DNA from: Paenibacillus naphthalenovorans
GTDB lineage: Bacteria > Bacillota > Bacilli > Paenibacillales > NBRC-103111
Direction of reading: 5' to 3'
NCBI RefSeq assembly: GCF_900099895.1
Contig: NZ_FNDY01000007.1
Coordinates: 1-64,000, forward strand
Length of the DNA: 64,000 nt
This document shows, one piece after another, positions 24,043 to 31,959 of this stretch (within the stretch, counting starts at the first letter, position 1; every line of letters begins with the position of its first letter). The position numbers and the translations under genes were made by a program. The notes beneath the pieces were generated by a model. That model was not told the origin of the DNA and searched no databases. It worked only from the letters and a program-made list of their open reading frames with translations.

Positions 24043-25788
24043 CTAGTACAGCCTCCTTCCCAAACGCCCGATTTGATCTTTAATCGATTTCAAATGCTGC
24101 GTGACCCCGCGTGCGGCGTGGCCTGCGGTACCGCCACGAACCTTGCTTGTAATTCCTTGTTTAGAAAGCCGGACGGCCATTTCCAAAGCATCCGGGCCGT
24201 CCTTCTTGGCTCGCGGATAATTCTCCAGCTGCGCGATCAGCACGGTGTGCGATTCATGGATGAGCACATAGCCGTTGTTGATCGATGGTTCCAGCGACTC
24301 AATCCGCAATTCCTTCGATACCGTGTTCCGAATCGGCTTGATGGGTAAGTGGATGCCGCGCTCCTTGGCCCGACGCTCCACTTCGTCCTTGAAGAACGCT
24401 TGGAATTGTACGTCCTCGATGCCGACGACCTGTATCCGCAGGTTCACACCCAAATACTGCAAGGCGATGTCGAACAAATCTTCGATGATCTTGTTCGGGT
24501 GGCGGATCATGATGCTCGCGTCCAGCGTGTACATTTGACCGGTCTTTCTATGAGTCCCGAGGGCGATAATCGCCGAAGGGTCGGACTTGTCCGATTGCCC
24601 CATACTCGGGTCGACCGTGATCACAATGTCGAGCTGACCCAGCGGTGGCCGCTGATCGGCATTGTATTTCTTGGGCTGGAAGAACTTTTCTTCCGAGCTT
24701 TTCGGGTCGTTCTGCATTTCGCTGGCGAATGCGGCCTCGCCGCCTTTGATGCGAACGACCATCAGGTCGTAATAGCCGTTCGGAAACTTCGGACTATTCT
24801 TTTCCCACAGCACTTTCGCGCCGCGCAGCATCTCCTCGCGGTTTTGCTGAAAGAACGTCCAAGCGTCTTGCTCGCGGCTTGGATTCGCCAGCTCCGTGTA
24901 AATCCGTTTCCACTCGGCCCATAAGTCCTCGCGTTCCGCAAAGGAAACCACCGCGCGATACACTTTTGAGTCGTAAGCAGGATTTCTCAAAAGCTCGGCC
25001 AAAAGCGCCTCGTCGGTGATGACCGTCCCGATAATCACGAAGTCCGTATACGCTGCGCCTGCATGGAGAACGGCCTTCTCGTACCAGTTTTTCAGCTTGG
25101 CTCGCTGCTCCGGCGTCGCCGTGTTTTCCTCGTTCTCGATATCGTCGAGAATGATAAGGTCGGGGCGGCGGTTCCGGTTTTTCCGGCCTCGGATTTTTTG
25201 GCCTGCACCGAGCGCCTCGATCTTGACACCGTTGGAGCATTCGATGCTGCCTTCCTGCCAGCGGTCGCCTTTCAGCGAACCGAAGTCTTCCAAGATGCGC
25301 TCGTTTGATTCGAGCTCATCCTTGACGTTGGAGATAAAGCCCTGCGCTTGGTCGTAGGTGTCGGAAATGATCAGGATGTACAGCTTTTTCTTGTACAGCG
25401 TTGTCCACGTGGGGAAAACGAAGTCCCAAATGGTCGTCTTGGCGTGGCCGCGCGGTGCGGATCGCACCATATTGCTGCCGCCGTTCCGCTCGACGACCCG
25501 CTGCAAATCATCGAACCATTCGCCGTGAAAGGGCGGGGGAGCGGTAGGGAGGTAGTCCGGCAAGTACGCCCGGCCAAAGTATTCCATATCCACTTCCCCG
25601 AGCTTGCGTCTGAGTCCGGTCGGGCCGGTGAACGGTAGCTTGCCCTTCAGCGCCTGAATGTCCGGGTACTTCGCAGCGTAATCTTCCCATAGGGGAAACT
25701 CCCAATCTTCCACGCGGCTATTGTTCGATGGGCCGACGATATCGCCGACAATCGAACCCGTTTTTTTGCGAGTAGAATCATTTTTCAT
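24043..25788 (-). CDS. Terminase large subunit (Mu gp28-like)
   Basis: 581 aa. ATPase domain: Walker A-like RSAPRGHAKTT near residue 110 and Walker B LIILDDIE near 210. Nuclease domain (Terminase_6C): VITVDPSMGQSDKSD near 395, VVGIEDVQFQAFF near 465 and the C-terminal KKDGPDALEMAV near 540, which give the acidic metal ligands. It packages phage DNA by headful, which in Mu-like phages also cuts flanking host DNA. An unusually long gap separates it from the small subunit. Confidence 0.95.
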   Translation of the reverse strand: MKNDSTRKKTGSIVGDIVGPSNNSRVEDWEFPLWEDYAAKYPDIQALKGKLPFTGPTGLRRKLGEVDMEYFGRAYLPDYLPTAPPPFHGEWFDDLQRVVERNGGSNMVRSAPRGHAKTTIWDFVFPTWTTLYKKKLYILIISDTYDQAQGFISNVKDELESNERILEDFGSLKGDRWQEGSIECSNGVKIEALGAGQKIRGRKNRNRRPDLIILDDIENEENTATPEQRAKLKNWYEKAVLHAGAAYTDFVIIGTVITDEALLAELLRNPAYDSKVYRAVVSFAEREDLWAEWKRIYTELANPSREQDAWTFFQQNREEMLRGAKVLWEKNSPKFPNGYYDLMVVRIKGGEAAFASEMQNDPKSSEEKFFQPKKYNADQRPPLGQLDIVITVDPSMGQSDKSDPSAIIALGTHRKTGQMYTLDASIMIRHPNKIIEDLFDIALQYLGVNLRIQVVGIEDVQFQAFFKDEVERRAKERGIHLPIKPIRNTVSKELRIESLEPSINNGYVLIHESHTVLIAQLENYPRAKKDGPDALEMAVRLSKQGITSKVRGGTAGHAARGVTQHLKSIKDQIGRLGRRLY

Positions 25789-25825
25789 AAATGCTCACTA
25801 CCTATGAGGGGATTATGCGTTCCGT

Positions 25826-25854
25826 AACGGCGTTATAACGCGTTATAACGGCCC
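25826..25854. repeat. Tandem palindrome, mid-genome copy
   Basis: CGTTATAACG occurs twice in a row, each a 10-bp perfect palindrome, flanked by CCGTAACGG and GGCCC. A close relative lies at 38198-38229 near the early end. It is probably the binding site of a dimeric DNA-binding protein; which one is not known. Confidence 0.6.
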
Positions 25855-25948
25855 TATCCGGTAGATCGGATAGTTCTGTACCCCTAAACTAAAAAACTCG
25901 CAAATCAGAGCCGTTTTTGAAAGAGTTATAGATTCGGGTAAACGATGC

Positions 25949-26056
25949 TTAACAAGGTCCGAATCGCCCCTTCCTGCGCTCCTGTCGATTGCGAGGTTCC
26001 GGTACACTATAGGGTGCTAATTTTCGAATGAATCGGTACCACAGCTTTCTGATCAT
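25949..26056 (-). CDS. Possible small basic peptide gene
   Basis: 35 aa, starting MIRKLWYRFIRKLAPYSV, with GAAAGGACG 6 nt before ATG. It is strongly basic with an amphipathic start. It could be translated, but nothing else supports it, and it lies in the unexplained gap between terminase genes. Confidence 0.3.
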   Translation of the reverse strand: MIRKLWYRFIRKLAPYSVPEPRNRQERRKGRFGPC

Positions 26057-26348
26057 GTGGCACGTCCTTTCAAGTAGTTTGATAATGAGGAGCAAGGCTT
26101 CCCCATCGGATACACGTTCGCGGTTCGCTCCGCTGATCGCTCCCCGCCAGCTGACGGATCGTCGCAACGCCGTACCGGTTGCCACCCGGATTTTCATCGG
26201 CCCATGTACCCCAAGTTCGGGCGTATGGCACACTGTCGTGTGTCGGCCAGCGGTCGAATCGGCTCCGACATTCGCCTTTATCAAAGATCGGGGTTGCTTC
26301 CGTCCCACCCGCCACCGGAAGCGTCGCCTCTGCAGGCGACCCGTGCAG

Positions 26349-26912
26349 CTACGTCACAGCGGTCAGGTCCACATGAATCTGATCCACTTTCGCAACCAAA
26401 CGATGATACAAGTCAGGGTCGTTCTTCAGCTCCTCGTGCAGCTGCAGCTTTACTTTTTCAACTGCTTGCGAGACGCCTTTGTCAAATTCGTACTTCAGCT
26501 TCTCGCGCTGTACGGCAGAGCGTTCAAGGCTGGCGATGAGGCGTCCGGCCTTCTCCAGAGAAATGCTTTCAAATTCGTCCTCGGCTTGTGCGACCCGTTG
26601 GAGCAACCCTTGCATCATGAGCTGGTTCGCGACTTCCGCAAGGTCCGTGCCCGGCTGATCCCGGACAGCGTCGACCAGCACCTTCAGCTTTTCCCTCGTC
26701 TCGGTGATCCGTTCAGTAATGCGCTCGAACGAGTTGTGATACCGGGCGATGCTTGACTTGCCGATGGGATGCCCTTCCTCGAACAAGAAAAACTGAATCT
26801 CTTCGTAGGTGTAGCGAGGGTTTTGGCTGGCAAGCATTTCGTCGACTTTGGCTCGGATGTCTTTGGGCAGGTCTTCAATCTTGAAATGTTTCCGGCGTTT
26901 CCCCTTGCTCAT
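26349..26912 (-). CDS. Terminase small subunit, Mu gp27 (DUF3486) family
   Basis: 187 aa. It begins MSKGKRRKHFKIEDLPKD and has an HTH-like region LASQNPRYTYEEIQFFL near residue 31 and SSIARYHNSFE near 53, followed by a long helical part, the DUF3486 pattern. It recognises phage DNA for packaging. Its start overlaps the upstream gene by 4 bp. Confidence 0.88.
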   Translation of the reverse strand: MSKGKRRKHFKIEDLPKDIRAKVDEMLASQNPRYTYEEIQFFLFEEGHPIGKSSIARYHNSFERITERITETREKLKVLVDAVRDQPGTDLAEVANQLMMQGLLQRVAQAEDEFESISLEKAGRLIASLERSAVQREKLKYEFDKGVSQAVEKVKLQLHEELKNDPDLYHRLVAKVDQIHVDLTAVT

Positions 26913-27226
26913 TGCAGGTATACTCCCGGATCAGGGTCGATATTGCCTTCCAGAAGATCAATGCCCTTGGGCGTGAGCTTCGGAAGCGAAATCGGCAAGT
27001 CAATCCCTTTGAGTCCCGGTTTGGTGATTTCGATGTAGCCTTTTTCCTTGAGATAGTCCAGATGGCCGGAGAGGGCGGTCGGCGTCACCGGCAAACCGGC
27101 ATCCACCAAGCAAATTTCAATTACGTTCGATCCGGTTGGCTGCGGGTGTCCGATCTGCAGCACCTTCATGATGTACCCGCGAATTTGTCTGGACATAATC
27201 GTCTTCATATCCATGTTGGTATTCAC
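26909..27226 (-). CDS. Winged-helix phage protein (VpaChn25_0724 / Mu gp26-like)
   Basis: 105 aa. TPTALSGHLDYLKEKGYIEI near residue 48 is a winged-helix DNA-binding pattern, followed by a KLTPKGIDLLEG wing. Genes of this kind occur just before the small terminase in Mu-like phages. It may act in packaging or late regulation. It overlaps both neighbours by 4 bp. Confidence 0.7.
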   Translation of the reverse strand: MNTNMDMKTIMSRQIRGYIMKVLQIGHPQPTGSNVIEICLVDAGLPVTPTALSGHLDYLKEKGYIEITKPGLKGIDLPISLPKLTPKGIDLLEGNIDPDPGVYLQ

Positions 27227-27489
27227 CCCTTATCCTTCAGCACGATGTGATCGTGTATTTTATCCAGCTTGTTCCCAAACGCTGCCATGCTTCGGATATA
27301 ATCCTCTCGCAGTACGTAGGTGAATGGCATTTTATCCTTCATTTCGTCGAAGTCGTTTCTCAGCTCTTCGATCTCCCGTTTACGCTCGTCGTTGTTGTCA
27401 GAAATTTGCTTGTGCAGCTGCTTCAAGAAATAGGCGATGATGCCGATCATGATGGTTAACACTAGCGGGAATACTTCTTTCCATTCCAA
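27223..27489 (-). CDS. Membrane-anchored coiled-coil protein, first late gene
   Basis: 88 aa, TTG start with GAGGTGA upstream. One N-terminal hydrophobic segment (FPLVLTIMIGIIAYFL, residues 6-21) is followed by a charged coiled coil (DERKREIEELRNDFDEMKDK). It opens the late operon after the Mor-like gene and terminator. It may be a spanin- or holin-like lysis helper, or Mu gp25-like. Function not known. Confidence 0.7.
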   Translation of the reverse strand: MEWKEVFPLVLTIMIGIIAYFLKQLHKQISDNNDERKREIEELRNDFDEMKDKMPFTYVLREDYIRSMAAFGNKLDKIHDHIVLKDKG

Positions 27490-27550
27490 AATCCACTCAC
27501 CTCATTTCGGCCCTAAAGTAATCAGGTATTATTTGCCTTTTGAGAATAAC

Positions 27551-27590
27551 AAAGAGGCGTGTTCGATTATGAACACGCCTCATAACTTTT
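27551..27590 (-). terminator. Strong hairpin terminator between early/middle and late regions
   Basis: GAGGCGTGTTC, loop GATTAT, GAACACGCCTC (27554-27581), an 11-bp perfect stem. On the plus side it is followed by a T-rich stretch with TTTTTT; on the minus side by TTTGTTATT. It lies 36 bp after the Mor-like gene stop and separates early/middle from late transcription. Confidence 0.75.
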
Positions 27591-27616
27591 TTATTTGATT
27601 AACCCACTTGAAACAT

Positions 27617-27922
27617 TTAGCCGAATTGCATTTCGAGCTGGTTATCGTCCTTGTTGTCGACGATTTCCCGAATCCACGATTCGGAAAGCTTGTACTTCCG
27701 AGCCAGCTGCTTGTAGTTCGTTCCGTCAAATTCCTTCTGAATCAGTTTGTCCCTCGCCTTGCGGATCGCGCCCTCCACCTTGGGGAAGTACACGTATGTG
27801 CCGCCGAATTGCTCGGCGATCTGCAGGGCTCCCTTAATGCCGACAACCTCGACAATCTGATGGTAAGGGTGGGGCAATTGTTCCGGGTCTATCTCCTGAA
27901 GCAATTCGTCGGTGATCTCCAT
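27617..27922 (-). CDS. mor: Mor/C-family transcription activator
   Basis: 101 aa. The dimerisation half has VVGIKGALQIAEQFGGTYVY (residues 26-45). The C-terminal HTH is NYKQLARKYKLSESWIREIV (residues 68-87). Both are hallmarks of Mu Mor/C activators. It should switch on the late operon, which starts 130 bp downstream behind a terminator; only one Mor/C gene is seen, so it may replace both Mor and C. Ribosome binding site AAAGGAGG. Confidence 0.92.
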   Translation of the reverse strand: MEITDELLQEIDPEQLPHPYHQIVEVVGIKGALQIAEQFGGTYVYFPKVEGAIRKARDKLIQKEFDGTNYKQLARKYKLSESWIREIVDNKDDNQLEMQFG

Positions 27923-27943
27923 CGGGCTTGCCTCCTTTGCGTA

Positions 27944-28342
27944 TTATACTGCGCCTTTCTGTTCACGCGCCAGTACCTTTTTCAGCGACTCGATCAGCTT
28001 CCATGCTTTTTGGTGCGTGAGCCACTCGATTCGCTCGACTCCTGAGAACTTTTTCATGAAGCCCTGCAGCCGTTTCGGATCATCGTCCCAGCCGAGCTGC
28101 TTCTCCAGTTCGCGGATTTTCCAAAGCATCGCCTTCGACGCCATCTTCCGGCCAGCTTCGGGGGCTTGGCCGGTGTATCGGTTGAGCTGGTCGATCACCC
28201 GGACGGCTTGTTCCTTGGTCAGCTGCGATATGCTTCGACCGCCGGAAACCTGCTCGACCACGGAGTAAAGATCATCTTCGTTCATGCCGTGCTGGCGCTG
28301 GATCGCGAATATTTTCTTCCGTTGTTCTGGGGTGATCGACAT
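27944..28342 (-). CDS. gemA: Phage regulatory protein GemA (Mu gp16, DUF1018)
   Basis: 132 aa with the start at MSITPEQRKKIF, since GGAGGCGG lies upstream; the longer frame is spurious. DDLYSVVEQVSGGRSISQLT and a C-terminal MLWKIRELEKQLGWDDDPKR / GVERIEWLTHQKAW are DUF1018 motifs. In Mu, GemA affects host gene expression and supercoiling. It lies just before mor, as in Mu-like phages. Confidence 0.92.
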   Translation of the reverse strand: MSITPEQRKKIFAIQRQHGMNEDDLYSVVEQVSGGRSISQLTKEQAVRVIDQLNRYTGQAPEAGRKMASKAMLWKIRELEKQLGWDDDPKRLQGFMKKFSGVERIEWLTHQKAWKLIESLKKVLAREQKGAV

Positions 28343-28355
28343 GCTTGCCGCCTCC

Positions 28356-28490
28356 TTAGTGGATGTATCCCTTGTTGTAGTAAAGTTCGAGCAGCTCCGG
28401 CGTGAAACGTTCCAGGAGCAAGGAACGGTCGGCTGCATCGCCGTCAAACATCAGCTCAAACAGCTCCTGCATGGTGTTGATCATGATCAT
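28356..28490 (-). CDS. Small acidic early phage protein
   Basis: 44 aa (MIMINTMQELFELMFDGD... ending YYNKGYIH). GGGGGAGCTGAAC precedes the ATG, and the gene overlaps the end of the upstream gene by 35 bp. Helical, amphipathic, acidic. Function unknown. Confidence 0.65.
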   Translation of the reverse strand: MIMINTMQELFELMFDGDAADRSLLLERFTPELLELYYNKGYIH

Positions 28491-28713
28491 GTTCAGCTCC
28501 CCCTTGAATGATTTTCTCCACGCGAATCGTCACTTCGTACTGATCCGCCGGGTCGAAGCACTTCGTGAAGGCCGTCGCACCCTGCATCATCTTTTCGAGC
28601 TCATCGCCGCTCACGCGGGTCACAATATCAAGGCCGACTTTGTGCTGCGGTGCTATCGATTTCAGTTCGCGCTGCGCGTTGTTGCGGTTCCTACCCGCAG
28701 GTGTTTCTCTCAT
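28456..28713 (-). CDS. Hypothetical early phage protein
   Basis: 85 aa. Basic N-terminus, a predicted helical middle (VSGDELEKMMQGATAFTKC) and a His-rich end (GGAEHDHDQHHAGAV). It overlaps gam by 4 bp, so it is translationally coupled to it. The His/Asp-rich tail could bind metal. No family recognised. Confidence 0.6.
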   Translation of the reverse strand: MRETPAGRNRNNAQRELKSIAPQHKVGLDIVTRVSGDELEKMMQGATAFTKCFDPADQYEVTIRVEKIIQGGAEHDHDQHHAGAV

Positions 28714-29210
28714 TTCGTCTCAATCCTTTCCACAGCGGGTTCATAGAAGAATTTTTCCTCGGTCTTGCGCTTGGCCCCGACCTTCTCCAGAGAAGCGTCG
28801 TCGTACTTGGCAAGCTCTTCCTTGTTGATCGTGACCGAGATATTCAAGCAATCCTGCATTCGGTTTTGCTTGATTGCCTCGATGATCGCCTTGACGTTCC
28901 GGGTGATGAGGCTGGTCGTTTTGCGGAAGCCCACTTTGCCAAACGTGAGAAATTTCGTCTTACTGTCGGTGAATTCGTCTTTGTGGTGCTCAGTAAACAC
29001 CTTGATGTTTTCCTCCAGCTCCGCTTTGCGTAGCGCCAGCGGGGCGACCTTGGCTTCGGCATCAAGCTTCAGGTTGTTAATGCCCTCATTCAGTGTCGCC
29101 TCGATCCCGGCGATCTGGCGGTTAAGGTCGCCGACCTCCCGCAGCGCTGCGTTGACTTCCTCCCAGCTTTGGTACTTCGGCAGCTGGGCCGGTTTCTTTT
29201 CTTTTGCCAT
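28710..29210 (-). CDS. gam: Host-nuclease inhibitor, Mu Gam family
   Basis: 166 aa. The N-terminal half is a long coiled coil (DLNRQIAGIEATLNEGINN). The C-terminal half has the Gam core with FLTFGKVGFRKTTSLITR near residue 87. Mu Gam is Ku-like and binds phage DNA ends, protecting them from host exonucleases. Ribosome binding site AAAGGATG. It sits in the early block, as in Mu. Confidence 0.92.
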   Translation of the reverse strand: MAKEKKPAQLPKYQSWEEVNAALREVGDLNRQIAGIEATLNEGINNLKLDAEAKVAPLALRKAELEENIKVFTEHHKDEFTDSKTKFLTFGKVGFRKTTSLITRNVKAIIEAIKQNRMQDCLNISVTINKEELAKYDDASLEKVGAKRKTEEKFFYEPAVERIETK

Positions 29211-29237
29211 GTATTGATCATCCTTTCGGTTTAATAT

Positions 29238-29477
29238 CTAAAAGCTGAGTATTACATATCCTTCTTTCACGAAATCCGGGTTGTCGAGAATGTATGCAAT
29301 GAAGCGCCCGGTTTCTCTGCCTGTATAGCCTGATTCGTGACTGTATTCCCTTAACCAAAGAAGGTCGCCTACCTTAAAATCACGATCATTCCGGCGGACT
29401 TCAAAGTTCTTCTTCCGCTGTACAACCAGTTCAAAATACTCCGGCCAAGTCTTTAATTCATGGGTATCGTATTTCAT
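29238..29477 (-). CDS. DUF3850 (ASCH/PUA-like) phage protein
   Basis: 79 aa with the start at MKYDTHELKTWPEYF. HELKTWPEYFELV, KNFEVRRNDRDFKVGDLLWL and GRFIAYIL are the DUF3850 pattern, a small PUA-like fold thought to bind RNA, common in phages. It overlaps the upstream stop by one base (TAATG). Function in the phage unknown. Confidence 0.88.
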   Translation of the reverse strand: MKYDTHELKTWPEYFELVVQRKKNFEVRRNDRDFKVGDLLWLREYSHESGYTGRETGRFIAYILDNPDFVKEGYVILSF

Positions 29478-29692
29478 TAGGCGCTTACCCCCTTGGCATG
29501 ACGTAAAAGCGCACGATACTTTTGTTCCGCCGCCGTCAACTGGTAGATCGCTGCGTCGACAAAGGCCGGTTCGGCCTGATGAAAGTTTTGCCAAGCTTGG
29601 GCCAGCTCGGAGCGTGCCGCTTGCACTTCGGGATGGGGAGGGTAGGGTGAAACCATTTGCTCGTGAGCAGATAGGAGCTGATGCAAGATCAT
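29477..29692 (-). CDS. Hypothetical helical early phage protein
   Basis: 71 aa, mostly helical with a proline hinge (VSPYPPHPEVQAARSELAQA). It overlaps the DnaC-like gene by 4 bp (ATGA). No family recognised. Confidence 0.6.
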   Translation of the reverse strand: MILHQLLSAHEQMVSPYPPHPEVQAARSELAQAWQNFHQAEPAFVDAAIYQLTAAEQKYRALLRHAKGVSA

Positions 29693-30705
29693 TGCCGTTT
29701 CCCTCCCTTCGGGGCATCCAAGAACGTGATGCCGATTTTTCTACCATCGCGTCCCTGCAGGTGCGAATGCTTGCTCATCTTGATTAACCGGCTACGGATC
29801 GCTTCGATTTTTTCAGCAGCTGCAGCCTGCACTTTGGCCGAGGCGTTTTTATACACGTCGGTCGGTGCATAATTGCTGGTGAAGAATGTCGGCAAGCCCT
29901 CGATGAACCGGGTATTGACGATGCGGAATACCTTGCCGATAGTAAATTCGGTCGGCGGCGTCTCTTGGGCCAGCTCGTCAATGATCAGCACCGGCACTCG
30001 GCAGTATTGCTCCAAAATCGGCTCAATGTCCTGCTTTTGCTCCAGCATACCGCGCATCTTGTCAAAGATCGATTCGGCCCGGACGAACAAGACCGGGACG
30101 CGCCGTTCCTCAAGCCGGTTGCAAATGGCGAGCACAAGATGCGTCTTCGCAACGCCCGGCAGTCCAAACAGGTACAGCCCCTTCCGAAATTCGGGCGAAA
30201 TCGGTTGGCCTTCTTCTGGCGGTTCGAACCGGTTGGCAAAGTCCATCGCTTCTTGGAAGGTTTGTGGATAGCTCTCCCGCTGTTCGGCAGGGTAATTGCC
30301 GAAAGTAAATTCCGCGTCGGTGCTGGCCTTGCCGGAAAACTCCTGAAGCTTTCGCCATTCCAGCTCTTTCAGGTGCGCTTTGAATGGGTCGCATTGAACG
30401 AGGTAGGTGTCCAGATAGGAACGTTCATCGCGCCGATCCACCATCAGTTTGTGCCAGAAACCTTTCATGCCTTCGGGCCGCGTGCATTGCTGGAAGCCTT
30501 GACACCCGCTGCAGCTTCGTTTCTGCCCGATAATATCGATGAGCGGGGGACAGCGGGTGATCATGTCGTCGGTCACATCCAGCTCGTTTAGCTCGGGGAT
30601 GTGTTCGCGGAAGTAATCCGCCGTGTAAACCCGTAGCCGATCCGCCATTTTTCGCCTAATCTCCGATAGGGTGTCGGAAACCGAGACTAGCTCCGCGTTC
30701 TGCAT
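29689..30705 (-). CDS. DnaC/DnaI-like AAA+ ATPase (helicase loader)
   Basis: 338 aa. A Cys-rich zinc-binding element (CSGCQGFQQC, residues about 80-89) in the N-terminal half resembles DnaI. The C-terminal AAA+ domain has a Walker A-like GLPGVAKTH near residue 185, Walker B VLIIDELAQ near 255 and sensor 1 TFFTSN near 285. It probably loads the host replicative helicase on transposition intermediates, a job that in Mu needs host PriA/DnaC functions. Ribosome binding site AAGGAGGG. Confidence 0.87.
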   Translation of the reverse strand: MQNAELVSVSDTLSEIRRKMADRLRVYTADYFREHIPELNELDVTDDMITRCPPLIDIIGQKRSCSGCQGFQQCTRPEGMKGFWHKLMVDRRDERSYLDTYLVQCDPFKAHLKELEWRKLQEFSGKASTDAEFTFGNYPAEQRESYPQTFQEAMDFANRFEPPEEGQPISPEFRKGLYLFGLPGVAKTHLVLAICNRLEERRVPVLFVRAESIFDKMRGMLEQKQDIEPILEQYCRVPVLIIDELAQETPPTEFTIGKVFRIVNTRFIEGLPTFFTSNYAPTDVYKNASAKVQAAAAEKIEAIRSRLIKMSKHSHLQGRDGRKIGITFLDAPKGGKRQ

Positions 30706-30838
30706 GACCGCCCTCCTTATCGTCGCGACACTCGTAATCTGAACAAGAGCCGCCTTCCCATATATCTACCTGCGATAGCTTGCAGCCGTGCTTGCCGTCG
30801 TTGTAGGCGCATTCGGCTGCTTTGCAAGTGAATTTCAA
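30656..30838 (-). CDS. Small Cys-rich early phage protein (DUF1540-like)
   Basis: 60 aa. The start is set at a TTG (MKFTCKAAECAYNDG) 8 nt after AAGGAGG; an in-frame GTG overlaps the ribosome binding site itself. CxxxxCxYNxxxxCxLxxVDI and two later Cys resemble DUF1540 zinc-binding peptides. It overlaps the helicase-loader gene by 50 bp. A structured repeat (element A) lies immediately upstream. Confidence 0.65.
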   Translation of the reverse strand: MKFTCKAAECAYNDGKHGCKLSQVDIWEGGSCSDYECRDDKEGGHAERGASLGFRHPIGD

Positions 30839-30851
30839 AAAGGTCACCTCC

Positions 30852-30914
30852 TTGGCCTGCCATCGTCAGGAGTACGAGGCCACCCGTACCCGACGCCCCG
30901 GATCAGGGCGTTTC
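30852..30914 (-). repeat. Intercistronic structured element, copy A
   Basis: Read on the minus strand: GCCGAAACGCCC, loop, GGGGCGTCG, then hairpin GGGTAC/GTACTC (one G-U pair), then CCTGACGATGGCAGGCC running into AAGGAGG of the next gene. It overlaps the 3' end of the upstream gene. Copies B (32372) and C (32828) share sequence and both hairpins with compensating changes. Confidence 0.8.
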
Positions 30915-31277
30915 GGCTTTTGTTTTATAGGCTCTGATCGCCTCTGCTTCCTTGTCCGCTTGGAGGATGCCCCATTTGGAGAGCTTCGTCTTCAGCGTCT
31001 CCTTGACGATACCGTGCTCCTTGCAGATTTCTTGTTTCGACTTGCCGCTCGCTCGCTTCTGCAAGTATTGATCCAGCATGAGACGATTTGTCGGGGGCTT
31101 ATTCGGAAGGGAAATCGGCTTAGAATGCCGCCTGCCGCTGGAATTGGTTGGCGGCGCAGCCGTTCTCGCTCGTAGAGCCTCCAGCTCCTTGTCGCTCAAC
31201 CGATATTCCCGGAGCTCTCCAGCGCCTGTGCCTTGAAGTTCCCTTTCCAAACTTCTGCGGGGAACAGGGTAGCTCAT
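30903..31277 (-). CDS. HTH-like early phage protein
   Basis: 124 aa. The first 75 residues are basic and disordered. Residues 75-112 have a resolvase/Myb-like HTH pattern (SKQEICKEHGIVKETLKTKL). The stop lies inside element A. It probably binds DNA or RNA; role unknown. Starts 4 bp inside the upstream gene. Confidence 0.6.
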   Translation of the reverse strand: MSYPVPRRSLERELQGTGAGELREYRLSDKELEALRARTAAPPTNSSGRRHSKPISLPNKPPTNRLMLDQYLQKRASGKSKQEICKEHGIVKETLKTKLSKWGILQADKEAEAIRAYKTKAETP

Positions 31278-31519
31278 GAACCGTCACTCTCCTCAAAATC
31301 GATGATGAGCTTGTTTTCTTGCGGGATGTATTCCATCCGCTTGACCGGCTTGTCGCGATGTACATGCTGCACTTGCCGTAGCAGGCTTTCCAAGCCGACG
31401 CCCACCGTCAATGCGTTAAAGTAAGTCCCGACCGGGAAGAGAACGAAGCAATGATTCGGATCGCGGGGCGTTGCAAACTTCACTGGGTCCGATTTAATCT
31501 TGGTCTTCGCCATCGGCAT
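31274..31519 (-). CDS. Hypothetical early phage protein
   Basis: 81 aa. The core RDPNHCFVLFPVGTYFNAL and QENKLIIDFEESDGS suggests a small alpha/beta fold. Start at MPMAKTK with AAAGGG upstream. It overlaps both neighbours. No family recognised. Confidence 0.6.
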   Translation of the reverse strand: MPMAKTKIKSDPVKFATPRDPNHCFVLFPVGTYFNALTVGVGLESLLRQVQHVHRDKPVKRMEYIPQENKLIIDFEESDGS

Positions 31520-31955
31520 CCAACCCTTTCTCCGTATTTTCGCAAACCAATTCGATGACGTTGTTGTTTTTGACCAAATGGCTTTTCAGCGCCCGGAAAG
31601 AGGACCAATGGGCTTGATAGTAGGTATACTTGTTTTTAGCCGCCAGCTCTTTCCACATCTTCTTTGAGATTTTTTTGAATTTCGCCATTTCTTTCGGGGA
31701 GTAGATCGACTTCGTTTTCGGGCTGAAAAACCTGCGTCGCTCCTCACAGTCCTCAATATGCCATTTGCCTTCGATTACACCGTTCACGTAGAACGAGATA
31801 ACGTTTCGGTATTGGTTGTACCTCTCCAAGATGAGGGTCAGTTCGTAACCGTCGCAGACGAGTACGACCTTGCGGTAAAAGCTCTTCAGCTTTTGCTCGA
31901 TGTCCTTCCAATCTTGCGGGGTTATGGGTCTTGTTTGTTTCGCTAAGGTGGTCAA
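31494..31955 (-). CDS. Hypothetical early phage protein
   Basis: 153 aa with a TTG start (MTTLAKQTRPITPQDW) 8 nt after AAAGGAG; the 185-codon frame would overlap the upstream gene. Features: beta-rich VVLVCDGYELTLILERY near residue 30 and a basic stretch RRFFSPKTKSIYSPKEMAKF near 75. No recognised family, but the pattern recurs in Gram-positive Mu-like phages in my recollection; treat as unknown. Confidence 0.62.
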   Translation of the reverse strand: MTTLAKQTRPITPQDWKDIEQKLKSFYRKVVLVCDGYELTLILERYNQYRNVISFYVNGVIEGKWHIEDCEERRRFFSPKTKSIYSPKEMAKFKKISKKMWKELAAKNKYTYYQAHWSSFRALKSHLVKNNNVIELVCENTEKGLDADGEDQD

Positions 31956-31959
31956 CGAA

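Larger units (their letters stand above)
25789..26348 (-). other. Gap between terminase subunits: structured, no confident gene
   Basis: About 560 bp in an otherwise gapless late operon. Read on the minus strand it holds two adjacent perfect hairpins right after the small-terminase stop: GTCGCC/GGCGAC with a 6-nt loop, and GCTTCCG/CGGAAGC. Further on come a 7-bp hairpin CTATCCG/CGGATAG (25854-25873) and a tandem palindrome (25826-25850). Two overlapping frames are open (25949-26308 and 26070-26315) but lack ribosome binding sites and recognisable motifs. A structured RNA, a decayed gene, or a promoter region are possible. Confidence 0.5.

Noticed and set aside
25949..26315. Two overlapping minus-strand frames (119 and 81 codons) in the terminase gap
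   Set aside because: No ribosome binding site at the long starts, no family pattern, and each would explain only part of the gap. Only a 35-codon sub-frame has a plausible site and is listed with low confidence.
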